A stretch of DNA of 54,288 bases, from positions 1 through 54,288 of the forward strand of contig JAEAMQ010000028.1 of assembly GCA_016901395.1 (NCBI GenBank), written 5' to 3'. The notes beneath the pieces were generated by a model, which searched no databases, was not told the DNA's origin, and saw only the letters and a program-made list of their open reading frames with translations. The number at the start of each line of letters is the position of its first letter. Positions within the stretch are counted from its first letter, which is position 1. Source of the DNA: Prevotella sp. GTDB taxonomy: Bacteria; Bacteroidota; Bacteroidia; Bacteroidales; Bacteroidaceae. This document shows positions 1 through 8,573 of this stretch, piece after piece. Both the position numbers and the translations under genes were made by a program.

Positions 1-144
1 ATATTCATAACCCTGTTCGAACTGAGGGGCTGACATCACTGAACTGTTGACATCCATACGGAGCACCGGCATCGACGAATTCCCATAAACAGTAGACCTT
101 TCGACAAGTCCGGCATAGTGCGGTTCATCCCCACTACCCGCCAT
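1..144 (-). CDS. Possible 3'-partial reading frame running off the left edge
   Basis: On the minus strand one frame stays open from an ATG at 144 down to base 1, giving 48 codons that read like ordinary soluble or secreted protein (MAGSGDEPHYAGLVERS and onward). The same frame is also open upstream to about base 322, but that stretch overlaps the promoter of the next gene, so any true start is unclear. I do not recognise the product. It could be the 5' part of a gene that continues left of the window, or a chance open frame. Confidence 0.25.
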   Translation of the reverse strand, partial: MAGSGDEPHYAGLVERSTVYGNSSMPVLRMDVNSSVMSAPQFEQGYEY

Positions 145-252
145 GAATTCCCCTTCCACAGAAATAGACGGCAGGGGGATGTCTCTCCAACGGACCGATA
201 TCCAGATATAGAGAGATAGCCCATTGAGGCGAAAAATATTTATTTCCCAAAA

Positions 253-287
253 TTTGTTGCATCCTATTCGTTTTTTTTCTAACTTTG
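253..287 (+). promoter_or_regulatory. Bacteroidetes-type promoter of the TPR gene
   Basis: A TAACTTTG box at 280-287 matches the Bacteroidetes -7 consensus TAnnTTTG. A TTG at 257-259 lies 20 bp upstream as the -33 element. The predicted transcript starts about 30 nt before the ATG at 323. Confidence 0.7.
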
Positions 288-322
288 CGAAAATATCAAA
301 CAAATAATCCAAATCCAAAAAC

Positions 323-1522
323 ATGAAAAAGAAACATCTATCCTTGTTATTCCTCTGTCTAATGACCACTCTTTCGACCTTTGCTCAACGTGCACAGACG
401 CTTGCGTTGGACTCCACAGCCAACCGGCTTTTTATGGAAAAGAACTATGAAAAGTCACTCGCCATCCGGAAAATACAACTCAATCGCCTGAAGTCTGAGG
501 TCGGCGACTCCTCCTATGACTATATCATGAGGCTAATTCAGGTAGGCAAATGCTACTACCGCATGATGCAGCCAGAGAAAGCTGAGGAAGCAGCCCAGCA
601 GGTCGTGGACCTCTACGGCCAGTACAAAAGCACGTCGGACGAGGAATATGCCTTCGCTCTCGACAATCTTGCCCTCTATCAAGGCTCCCTGAAGAAGAGT
701 GCCGAGGGACTGAAAAACGCGGAGAAGGCACTGGAAATCTATCAGAATTTCTACAAACACAACCATGACATTGCAATAATGTATGCCCATGTGGCCGAGT
801 TGGCCCACGACAACGGCGACAACGCCAAGGCCATCCGGCAGGAACTGATGAGCCTTAACGTGTTCAAAAATCTCTATGGCGAACATTCTGAAGATTACAT
901 CAGCGAGGCCCGTTATCTGCAGAAATACTATGAGGCCAATGGTGACAAGGAGAAGGCAAAAGCATTGGCCGACCGCCTGGAGACTCTCGAAAAGGAGACC
1001 AAAGAGGGTGTTGTAGACCTGCCGAAGCCGATGGAGTTCACCTCTGATGCCGTTGCCCACGAACATAACAACGATGCAAGGAGATGCGCCGAATACTATC
1101 TGACTCATTATATCAATGCCAACAAGATGAATGATGCTGCTGCTTATATCATGGCATGGTCTCAGGCCACCTCCGACAGCCATGTGGTCATCGGGGAGAA
1201 TGAGGGCAAACTCATCAACAATTCCAAGACGCTGTGCTATGGTGTTGCCTATATCGCAGGATGCAGCCTGTATGCCCTCAAAACGGGAATGGCCGATTTC
1301 ACCTTCGACACCTTTCAGTCGGCAATGGTCGACATGCTGAATTTCTACAACGCCAACAAGAAAATCACTGGCGAAGTGAAATATCTGGAGCAGTATGTCA
1401 AGGCTTATGGCAAAGGAGCAGACAATCTCGTTGCCCTCTTGAAGAAAAATTTTCCGGGCAATCTCACTGAAGAACTCATCACGAGAATCAAGAACGGAGA
1501 GAAGGTGAAAATTCAAAAATAA
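323..1522 (+). CDS. Secreted tetratricopeptide-repeat protein
   Basis: This is a 399-residue protein with a clear signal peptide (basic start, hydrophobic core, cleavage near STFAQ at residue 22), so it is exported to the periplasm or cell surface. Residues about 30-215 are rich in A/Y/L-spaced helical repeats with the look of TPR motifs (for example the blocks around KCYYRMMQPEKAEEAAQQV and ALDNLALYQGSLKKSAEGLK). TPR domains bind other proteins, but no partner is evident here. Residues about 240-399 form a second, mostly helical domain that I do not recognise. It has its own promoter and terminator and converges on the mannosidase locus, so it looks monocistronic. Confidence 0.75.
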   Translation: MKKKHLSLLFLCLMTTLSTFAQRAQTLALDSTANRLFMEKNYEKSLAIRKIQLNRLKSEVGDSSYDYIMRLIQVGKCYYRMMQPEKAEEAAQQVVDLYGQYKSTSDEEYAFALDNLALYQGSLKKSAEGLKNAEKALEIYQNFYKHNHDIAIMYAHVAELAHDNGDNAKAIRQELMSLNVFKNLYGEHSEDYISEARYLQKYYEANGDKEKAKALADRLETLEKETKEGVVDLPKPMEFTSDAVAHEHNNDARRCAEYYLTHYINANKMNDAAAYIMAWSQATSDSHVVIGENEGKLINNSKTLCYGVAYIAGCSLYALKTGMADFTFDTFQSAMVDMLNFYNANKKITGEVKYLEQYVKAYGKGADNLVALLKKNFPGNLTEELITRIKNGEKVKIQK

Positions 1523-1526
1523 AGAA

Positions 1527-1567
1527 GCAAGGGGGCTGTCACCCGGCCTCCTTGCCCTTATTGTTTC
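1527..1567. terminator. Terminator hairpin between convergent genes
   Basis: GCAAGGGGGC at 1527-1536 pairs with GCCTCCTTGC at 1546-1555 with one G-T pair. It is followed by TTATTGTTTC on the plus strand. It sits 5 nt after the TPR stop codon and 14 nt beyond the stop of the opposing gene. Confidence 0.7.
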
Positions 1568-1568
1568 T

Positions 1569-4500
1569 TCAGTTTGAGTTGAAAATCGGTGGCAAGTCGT
1601 CCTTGCCACTGCCCCATGCGGTGTTGGGTGTCGGTCCCATCGTGAACCTCAGCGTGCCGCCACGGGTAATCATGTCGTGGGTGATATAGTTCTTGGTATA
1701 GGGCTCACCATTCCAAGTGGCGCTCTGAATGTAGATATTCTCGTCCGAAACCTCCGGTGCCTCAATGGCAAGACGGCCTATCCTTGCCCTGCGAAACATC
1801 GGGGTGCCTATTATATAATAAGGTGTACCCGGACAAACGGGATAGAAACCAAGGGCGGAGAAGACATACCAAGCACTCATCTGACCCGCATCGTCGTTGC
1901 CCGAGAGTCCTCCCGCCACATCAAGATATTCGGTTTGGAGTATCTGGTGCACCCACTTCTGTGTCTTCCACGGCTGTCCGGCCCAGGCATAGAGGTAGGA
2001 GATGTGGTGGCAAGGTTCGTTGCCGTGCCAGTAGAACGAGCCTTGCGCGGCCTCTCCCCCTTGCCCCTCCCCCGAAAGGAGGGGAGTGATATGTTTATTT
2101 TCACCATTTGCAGACTTTCCCTGTAGGTGATTTTGGCCTTTGCTTACAGGGGAGGGGGAAGGATTACCAAAACTCACGTTATGAAATCCGGAAAGTGTAT
2201 CGAGTTTGGAGATAAAAGCAGAATGGCCGCCCATCGCATCGGAGAGTCCGTAGACATCGTGGGGAACGTAGAAGGAATAGTGGACCACGGCACCCTCGGT
2301 GATAAACGGGACGCGGGAGGTGAAGTCGCGGTTGTTGAGCCAACGACCGCTTTTAGTTCTGCCATCGGCCCATCCCGTGCGGGGATTGATGACGTTGCGC
2401 CAGTTGTTCGCACGCGCCATCAGCTGCCGGTAATCCTCTGTCCTGTCCAACGTCTTGGCTATCTGCGCCACACAGAAATCGTCGTAGGCATATTCCAACG
2501 TGCGCGACACCTGCTCGTGGGTGTGGAAAGCCTCCATCACCGAGTCCTCCATCGGGATGTATCCGTAGCGGAGATAACTCTTCAGCGCACGCCGTCCCAT
2601 GCCATTCTTGTATTCCTCCATCGTCTTCGGACTCTCAAAGGCGTTCTTGCGAAGACCCTCGTAGGCCTTCTCCAAGTCTTCTCGCGAGAGCGCATCGGGG
2701 GCTTTCGCCACAATGTCTGCAATAACCGACGACACATGATCGCCAATCATCGCCGCCGTATAACTGTTCCAACAGGGGAAGATGGGCATCCATCCGCCTT
2801 GCCGGTACATGTCGACGAGACTGCGGGCCATATCCGCCGCACGGCGTGGGGCGATGATATGGAGCAGCGGCATCTGCGCGCGGTAGATGTCCCACATGGA
2901 GAAGTCGCCGTAAGACAGCCTCTCCCCCGACCCCTCCCCCGGAGGGAGGGGAGTGATATGTCTGTCATTACCCTTTGTAGAGCTATGGATGGATGATGCA
3001 GGATCCTTTATTATTGAGGAAGATTGGGATGAGTTGTTGCTGGAAAGTCCAAATGGAATGCTTTTCCCGTCTACGTCACTCATCTCCCTTGGCAGGAAAC
3101 TCGAACGGTAGAGGACACCATAAAACTGGTTCACCTTGGCCTCATCATCCGACTCCACCTCAATGGTTTTTAGTTGTTCCTGCCAGATGCTGTCAAGGGC
3201 GAGACGCGTACCGAGAAAATTCCACGAAGAAATCTCGGCCTGCAGATTGCGCCATGCACCGTCGATGCCCGTGAAACTCGTGGCGGCCTTGGCCAAAACC
3301 ATCTCGCCGGCACGCACGTCGAGGGTGACGTAGGCTACCGTGTCCTTCACGCCAAACGACCGGATGGGACGTTGGAACTGCACCACAAACCATCCGCTGA
3401 AGCCAGCCTTCTCGCCCCATCCCTGATAGATGCGGTGCACAGGATTGTAGCCCCACACACAGTTACGCACGGTATCAACGGCCACAAAGCCTTCCTTCTC
3501 GTCACTGTTGGGGTTCACCACGATGTGCATCTCACCGTCGATGTCGGGCATAAACCGAAAGATGGCACTGTGGCTGCGAGCGGTCATCTCGGTCATGAGA
3601 TGCTCGTCGGGCAGGTAGAGCGCATAATAATAGGGATGGGAGATCTCGTCCTCATGGCGGAAGCGCACCGCGCGGGCCTCGGGTTTCAGCTGCAACCGGT
3701 TCATCATCGGCATGAGCGTAAACGACCCGTAGTCTTGCGTGCATCCGCCCACGAGCCAATGGCTGGCCCGGAATCCCTGAAAGAGGGAGTCACGATAATA
3801 GTAGGGTGCCACACATTTGATTTCGGTGTCCTGCGTCTGGGGTGTCCAAAAGGTCTGTCCGTGGGGTTCAAGCACCGCCGGGAGGGTCTGCCCGTGCTCC
3901 TCCGAGCCTTTGCCATAACGCCCCACCGACCGTGTCACAGCATAGTCGGTGCCCACCATCGTGTTCACCGCCTGCGTGCGGTCCTTCCATTGTTGTTGAA
4001 TGAGATAGTGTTCGTATTGTTTTTTCACGGCGGTCCAGGCATACCACGATTGTCCGGCAAACATTCTTTCGGCCTTCAGGCCTGTCAACGTGACCGGTTT
4101 CTCATTGTGCCAGAAGCCCACCATCACCCTGTCCTGCCTGTCACGACAGAACACCAGTTGCAGATTGGCAGCCATTGGCACAATCTCGTCCAATGGCCCA
4201 AGCACTGTTCCATCTACCTTATCAGCAGAGTAACCACTCTCCTCTCCCACTGGAGAAGGGTTGGGGGTAAGGCTGGAAACCTTCAACAGCGACAACAACC
4301 GATACAACCCCGTGTCATGTCCGAAGCGAAGGGTGGCCGCGGGAGTGCCGTGGTCGATGGCAGTATCCGCTTCGTCCACGATATTCTGCCACAGTCGGGC
4401 GGCACACTGGGCCGGAATGTCCATACTCTCCGCCCCCATACCGTTCTGATGCCACATGCGGGCGCAGTTCTGTCGGTAGACAGCCTCCATCTCCTCACGG

Positions 4501-5240
4501 GTGAAAATATCAAAGAGCGACACCTTCAGTCCCTCGACATCCTGCATGTCCGAAGCGATGGTGTGTAGTTCGGTCAGGAGTTTTGCGGGACTTTTCACCT
4601 TCGACGGGTCTTTGAAAAGGCTTGCCATCAGTCGGACGGGCGACACGCCGAGGGGCACCTGGGTCTCCAACAGCAATAGCATCTCGTCAGGAGAATCGTA
4701 GCTCATCCACCGCATATCAGCCGAATCAGTGGCCATATCGATATTGATGCCCGGCACCTTCTGCCCCATCTCGCCCACAAACGCCTCCATGCTCCGCCGA
4801 CAACGGTTCACGACACTCGACCGAGCCTTGACCTTTGCACCGGCAGAAAACAGTTGAGGGAAACGGCCGAGCATGCGGTCGGCGATGTCGCGGTGCTGCT
4901 GCGCACCGAGTGGCGTGAGTTGTCCGCCATTGCCACGGGCATTGTCCCACACCCTCTGCAGGCGTTTGCGCACGCTCCTGCCTTTCCGGGTCAGGTTGTC
5001 CGCGTCATCAAACTGCCTCAGCACCCATTCATAACGGCTGTCACTCGGCAGCCATCGCGACCCGTGACGACCGTAATGGCTGATATAAAACGGTGTATAG
5101 CCTTCGGGCATTGACGCAAAGGCATCATTCTGCGGGACGGGATAGGCATAATAGACACCTCCCAACTGCTCGTTGGTTTTCTGTGCAAAGGCCGCCCAGA
5201 CAAAAAACAGGGCAGCAGTGAGAAATAGAAGTCGCTTCAT
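1569..5240 (-). CDS. Fused histidine acid phosphatase / GH92 alpha-mannosidase
   Basis: The protein has about 1223 residues from the ATG at 5240, which begins a good signal peptide (MKRLLFLTAALFFVWAAFAQ). An upstream in-frame ATG at 5276 would add 12 residues before the signal and is less likely. Counting from 5276, residues about 40-425 are a branch-2 histidine phosphatase like acid phosphatases and MINPP phytases. RHGSRW at 70-75 holds the phosphate-accepting His, and GHD at 319-321 is the distal acid motif. Residues about 440-1235 are a complete GH92 exo-alpha-mannosidase, including the conserved FITEG, YVPHDV and GNDDAGQMSAW blocks and the usual C-terminal sandwich. Three low-complexity in-frame insertions derive from a dispersed palindromic repeat (listed separately). 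The likely role is to remove phosphate and alpha-mannose from a phosphorylated mannoside outside the cytoplasm. The domain calls are strong; the joint role is inferred. Confidence 0.85.
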   Translation of the reverse strand: MKRLLFLTAALFFVWAAFAQKTNEQLGGVYYAYPVPQNDAFASMPEGYTPFYISHYGRHGSRWLPSDSRYEWVLRQFDDADNLTRKGRSVRKRLQRVWDNARGNGGQLTPLGAQQHRDIADRMLGRFPQLFSAGAKVKARSSVVNRCRRSMEAFVGEMGQKVPGINIDMATDSADMRWMSYDSPDEMLLLLETQVPLGVSPVRLMASLFKDPSKVKSPAKLLTELHTIASDMQDVEGLKVSLFDIFTREEMEAVYRQNCARMWHQNGMGAESMDIPAQCAARLWQNIVDEADTAIDHGTPAATLRFGHDTGLYRLLSLLKVSSLTPNPSPVGEESGYSADKVDGTVLGPLDEIVPMAANLQLVFCRDRQDRVMVGFWHNEKPVTLTGLKAERMFAGQSWYAWTAVKKQYEHYLIQQQWKDRTQAVNTMVGTDYAVTRSVGRYGKGSEEHGQTLPAVLEPHGQTFWTPQTQDTEIKCVAPYYYRDSLFQGFRASHWLVGGCTQDYGSFTLMPMMNRLQLKPEARAVRFRHEDEISHPYYYALYLPDEHLMTEMTARSHSAIFRFMPDIDGEMHIVVNPNSDEKEGFVAVDTVRNCVWGYNPVHRIYQGWGEKAGFSGWFVVQFQRPIRSFGVKDTVAYVTLDVRAGEMVLAKAATSFTGIDGAWRNLQAEISSWNFLGTRLALDSIWQEQLKTIEVESDDEAKVNQFYGVLYRSSFLPREMSDVDGKSIPFGLSSNNSSQSSSIIKDPASSIHSSTKGNDRHITPLPPGEGSGERLSYGDFSMWDIYRAQMPLLHIIAPRRAADMARSLVDMYRQGGWMPIFPCWNSYTAAMIGDHVSSVIADIVAKAPDALSREDLEKAYEGLRKNAFESPKTMEEYKNGMGRRALKSYLRYGYIPMEDSVMEAFHTHEQVSRTLEYAYDDFCVAQIAKTLDRTEDYRQLMARANNWRNVINPRTGWADGRTKSGRWLNNRDFTSRVPFITEGAVVHYSFYVPHDVYGLSDAMGGHSAFISKLDTLSGFHNVSFGNPSPSPVSKGQNHLQGKSANGENKHITPLLSGEGQGGEAAQGSFYWHGNEPCHHISYLYAWAGQPWKTQKWVHQILQTEYLDVAGGLSGNDDAGQMSAWYVFSALGFYPVCPGTPYYIIGTPMFRRARIGRLAIEAPEVSDENIYIQSATWNGEPYTKNYITHDMITRGGTLRFTMGPTPNTAWGSGKDDLPPIFNSN
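2043..2185. repeat. Palindromic G/C-rich repeats inside the mannosidase gene, copy 1
   Basis: At least two units lie back to back, including CCCCTCCCCCGAAAGGAGGGG near 2065 and CAGGGGAGGGGG near 2147. They keep the frame open and encode a Ser/Gly/Pro-rich loop with the motif ITPLLSGEGQGGE inside the GH92 domain. Confidence 0.75.
2917..3050. repeat. Palindromic G/C-rich repeat inside the mannosidase gene, copy 2
   Basis: The core at 2918-2965 matches copy 1, ending in the same GGGGAGTGATATG. It encodes ITPLPPGEGSGE followed by a Ser-rich stretch, in frame, in a loop of the GH92 domain. Confidence 0.75.
4209..4271. repeat. Palindromic repeat inside the phosphatase domain
   Basis: CTCTCCCACTGGAGAAGGG near 4241 is a further copy. 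It encodes LTPNPSPVGEE directly after the HD motif region of the phosphatase domain (residues about 336-356). Confidence 0.7.
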
Positions 5241-5943
5241 AGTTGTAGGACATCCGTTGTGGATGCTTATAGACATAACGAGAATTATTGTCCGAAAATT
5301 GTATTCATCTTAGACAGAAAGACAGAATGGATTTTTTAGACAGAACTACATAAAAGACATAAGGCTGCGCGAGGAAATATAAGACATAGTAACATAATAA
5401 CATTTTCACTACTACAAATTACACTAATTACACGAATTCCATCACCGCTCATTAATTCGTGTCATTCGTAAAATTCGTAGTCCCATTATTGTTTTCATTG
5501 TTCTCATCTGTGGTTAATAACAACCATTGGATAGAATCATCGTTAATTAAAGACATAGTAACAGAATAACATTCTTACTACTACAAATTACGCTAATTGC
5601 ACGAATTCCATCACCGTTCATTAATTCGTGTCATTCGTGAAATTCGTAGTCCCATTATTGTTTTCATTGTTCTCATCTGTGGTTAATAACAACCATTGGA
5701 TAGTATCATCGTTAATTAAAGACATAGTAACAGAATAACATTTTCACTACTACGAATTACACGAATTTCACGAATTCTACCTCCGTTCATTAATTCGTGT
5801 CATTCGTGAAATTCGTAGTCCCATTATTGTTTCTCATTGTTTTCATCTGTGGTTAATAACAACTATTTGATATTATGTTATTATGTTACTATGTCTTTAA
5901 CCTACTATGTCTCCAAATTACCATGTCTTTGATGTTATTCTGT
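5241..5943. repeat. Three 169-bp tandem repeats with large hairpins, flanked by inverted repeats
   Basis: This gene-free stretch holds three tandem copies starting at 5381, 5550 and 5719, an exact 169-bp period. Each copy contains a long dyad, with CTAC-AATT-type arms around a loop and mirrored AATTCGTGTCATTCG, giving about 27 bp of stem. The whole block is bounded by AAGACATAGTAACATAATAA at 5381 and its exact reverse complement ending near 5897. Short GACAGAA/TTCTGTC arms near 5312 and 5938 enclose it again. No convincing promoter for the downstream phosphatase-GH92 gene is visible. Confidence 0.85.
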
Positions 5944-8469
5944 CTACCGCGTGAGATGCCAGTCGATGCCCAAGGGATTGTCTTTCATCTGGACGACAAA
6001 GGGCAGCCAGCTCGTGGTATCTATCCACATTTCCGTACCATCGATGTCAGCCTTGACATGAATGAGGTTGTCGGTGCGGTCCTGCTCACGCCATGTGATG
6101 CCGTCATAGACAAATGTGTGGGTATCCATGAGCGTGCGGAGCGCATCACGGGAGACAAAGAGAAACGTGCCGTCGGCAGCATAACTCTTACCTGGACGAT
6201 AAGGGCTATCCCAACAGAATCGCGTGGCATGCTCAACAGCGGTTTGGGGAATACGGTAAATGCAATCGTTGCATCTAACAAGGAGAGTATCCTTCTCCCA
6301 TGAAAAACGACAGGACCATGTGCGATATTGACGGTTGAGCACAAAGGAGACCTTGGTATCTCCGTCCTTCCCACCTTCCCTGGAAGCTGTCGCTTCACTC
6401 ATTGGCTCCTGTTGTTTATCCTTTTCCACAATCCTCACCGGCGGAATCTTCAGATACTGCGGACCGGATGGTTCTCCCCTCCCACTGGAGGGTCTGGGGG
6501 AGGCCCCCATCACCGGATACCTCCCCATCATCGCCCACACCAACCATGCCGACATCGCTCCGCTGTCGTCGTTGCCGGGCAGTCCGTCGGGCGTATCGGA
6601 GAAATGGTGGTTCACGATTTCGGACACACGCCGGGCACTCAGATCAGCCCGTCCGATGTAATGATAGAGGTAGGGCGTAAGAAACGACGGTTCGTTGGCC
6701 ACATTGTAATGGCCATTGTCAAAGAAGGTGTCAAGACGTTGCCGGAAGGCAGAATCCCCCCCACAGAGTTCTATCAGAGCAGGCACATCGTGCGGAATAC
6801 TCAACGAATATTCCGCCGAGAGGGCCTCGTAGAAGAAGGTGTCCCACCAAGCGATATACCACGGTGCGACCTTCGTATCAGGCTTATAGGGGATACGAGG
6901 ATGGAACACCTTCGACTTACCCCACACCACAGAGTCCAACCACCGGCCCTCAGCGTCGCGAGGCAGGATAAATCCGCGCATGCCCTGCCACTCGTAGTCG
7001 CCTCGCCATAGGTTGCGCCAGTTGCCGGAACGCTGAAGGTACTTCCGATAGAGGTCATCGTGTCCGAGCCGACGGGCCACCTGTGCGATGCACCAGTCAT
7101 CGAAACTATACTCCACGGTGCGTGTCCCGGCCCGTGGGATACCATAGGGCACATAGCCCAGACGGTTATATTCCTCCAGGCCGCCACGTCCTTCTTTCTC
7201 GTCATCCTCGGGCGGCACCTCCGCATCCTTGATCATCGCCTGCAACGCCAACTCATAGTCGATGCCTTGAAGTCCCCGCGCCATTGCGTCGGCTATGACC
7301 ACCTCGGCATTAGAACCACCCTGCGTGCGACCGTTGCAGTCGCCACTACGGGCATCGGGCATATAGCCCTCGTGCTGATAGATGTTGAGCAACGACCGTA
7401 TCATCGCCGCGGCATGCTCGGGATAATAGTCCATGAGCAATGGGAACGACGTGCGGTAAGTGTCCCACAGTGCGTAATAATCGTCGTAGTAGTCACCACC
7501 CTGCCACTTCGGGTTCTCGCCGGTCTTGTCCACGGGCATGAGCAAGGTGTGGTAGAGGGCGGTGTAAAACATGCGCATCTCCTTGTCGGTGCCATGATAG
7601 GGCACGCGGGCAAGCATCGTTTCCCATTGGTTTGCCAACGTCCGACGCTGCTTATCGAAGTCCTGCGCCACGATGTTGCGGCGGGCCTGGTCAATGGAGA
7701 CGTAGGAAATGCCCACCTTGACATGAACCACAGGACGACCGAATCCCACCTTAATATAATAATGTTCCCCTCGCTGCACATTCTCAAACGGCACATCGCT
7801 CTGCAGCGAGAAGTACACCTTGTAGGCATCACCATTGTTCCATCCGCCACGCACCGAGGTATAACCGCTCACCTCCTGCATACTCGTCACTTCGACAGCA
7901 GAGCTTACAAACTGTTGTGCCTCACGCTTGTTGGGTATGGTGTCCATACCAAGAAAAGAGGCAACATCTATCAGTAGTCCTGTCGCCCCGCTGAAACGAT
8001 AGAGCGCACAGCGGTCGGAGGCGGTTATCTCCGTGCGGATGCCGTTGTCGTAGGTGCAGGTATAATAACCCAACGCCACCTGTTCCGATTGCCGGCGATA
8101 ACCATAGACGGGCACCTGCACCACCTCGCCCGAAGGCAGGAGCAGTCCTGTGCCCACAGGATGATCCGCCATCAGGATGGGCTGGATGAGCACATTGCCA
8201 TACTTCTGTCCCCCGCCCGTGCCGCTCACATGGGTCTGCGAAAAACCTTTCACCATTTCCGGTATCGGTGCCCAGCCCGCATTGGGCATGGAAACGGCAT
8301 CCGGCCCGGGCTTCGCCATACCGAAAGGCGCACACGGCCCAATGAAAACGCGCCCCAATCCGACGCTACCGATGCGGGGATCAACACATCCTGCCAATCC
8401 ATTCGCAACACAGGGGCTGAGCCAAAGCCACACCATGACTATCCATACCATCTTTCCGTACATACACAT
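5944..8469 (-). CDS. GH92 family glycoside hydrolase with an unusual C-terminus
   Basis: This is an 841-residue predicted exported alpha-mannosidase. The hydrophobic N-terminus (about 1-24) is a signal peptide, and the true start may be the second or third Met. The GH92 core is recognisable from VDPRIGS near residue 29 through the helical (alpha/alpha)6 domain. FYEAL...IPHDV carries the expected catalytic-acid Glu, and GNDDSGAMSAW carries the catalytic-base Asp pair. Right after MMGRYPV the family's normal C-terminal sandwich is lost. It is replaced by a repeat-encoded segment (ASPRPSSGRGEPSGP) and about 170 residues I do not recognise, ending VQMKDNPLGIDWHLTR. It follows susD across a likely partial terminator, so it probably belongs to the same locus. 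Which alpha-mannoside linkage it cuts cannot be read from sequence. Confidence 0.85.
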   Translation of the reverse strand: MCMYGKMVWIVMVWLWLSPCVANGLAGCVDPRIGSVGLGRVFIGPCAPFGMAKPGPDAVSMPNAGWAPIPEMVKGFSQTHVSGTGGGQKYGNVLIQPILMADHPVGTGLLLPSGEVVQVPVYGYRRQSEQVALGYYTCTYDNGIRTEITASDRCALYRFSGATGLLIDVASFLGMDTIPNKREAQQFVSSAVEVTSMQEVSGYTSVRGGWNNGDAYKVYFSLQSDVPFENVQRGEHYYIKVGFGRPVVHVKVGISYVSIDQARRNIVAQDFDKQRRTLANQWETMLARVPYHGTDKEMRMFYTALYHTLLMPVDKTGENPKWQGGDYYDDYYALWDTYRTSFPLLMDYYPEHAAAMIRSLLNIYQHEGYMPDARSGDCNGRTQGGSNAEVVIADAMARGLQGIDYELALQAMIKDAEVPPEDDEKEGRGGLEEYNRLGYVPYGIPRAGTRTVEYSFDDWCIAQVARRLGHDDLYRKYLQRSGNWRNLWRGDYEWQGMRGFILPRDAEGRWLDSVVWGKSKVFHPRIPYKPDTKVAPWYIAWWDTFFYEALSAEYSLSIPHDVPALIELCGGDSAFRQRLDTFFDNGHYNVANEPSFLTPYLYHYIGRADLSARRVSEIVNHHFSDTPDGLPGNDDSGAMSAWLVWAMMGRYPVMGASPRPSSGRGEPSGPQYLKIPPVRIVEKDKQQEPMSEATASREGGKDGDTKVSFVLNRQYRTWSCRFSWEKDTLLVRCNDCIYRIPQTAVEHATRFCWDSPYRPGKSYAADGTFLFVSRDALRTLMDTHTFVYDGITWREQDRTDNLIHVKADIDGTEMWIDTTSWLPFVVQMKDNPLGIDWHLTR
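6470..6512. repeat. Palindromic repeat inside the GH92 gene
   Basis: CCCCTCCCACTGGAGGGTCT with trailing GGGGGAGGC matches the dispersed element. It lies at the junction between the GH92 core and the unrecognised C-terminal domain. Confidence 0.7.
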
Positions 8470-8484
8470 ATCATGAGAAATAAC

Positions 8485-8513
8485 ATCGGGCGGGCCGTCA
8501 TGGTCCGCCCGAT
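8485..8513 (-). terminator. Hairpin after susD
   Basis: ATCGGGCGG at 8485-8493 pairs perfectly with CCGCCCGAT at 8505-8513. On the minus strand it is followed by GTTATTTCTC, so it may be a leaky terminator between susD and the GH92 gene. Confidence 0.6.
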
Positions 8514-8573
8514 TTGGTTCAACTATTTCTGCCTATCTCTCCATCAGAAAGGGGCAGCATATCGTCCTGAGAC

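Noticed and set aside
533..1609. A long minus-strand open frame (358 codons) opposite the TPR gene
   Set aside because: It is antisense to a well-supported gene with promoter and terminator, and its residue pattern lacks any domain or natural start.
3174..4568. A 464-codon plus-strand open frame
   Set aside because: It is the complement of the phosphatase-GH92 gene, whose catalytic motifs are all present on the other strand. The frame is open because of high G/C content.
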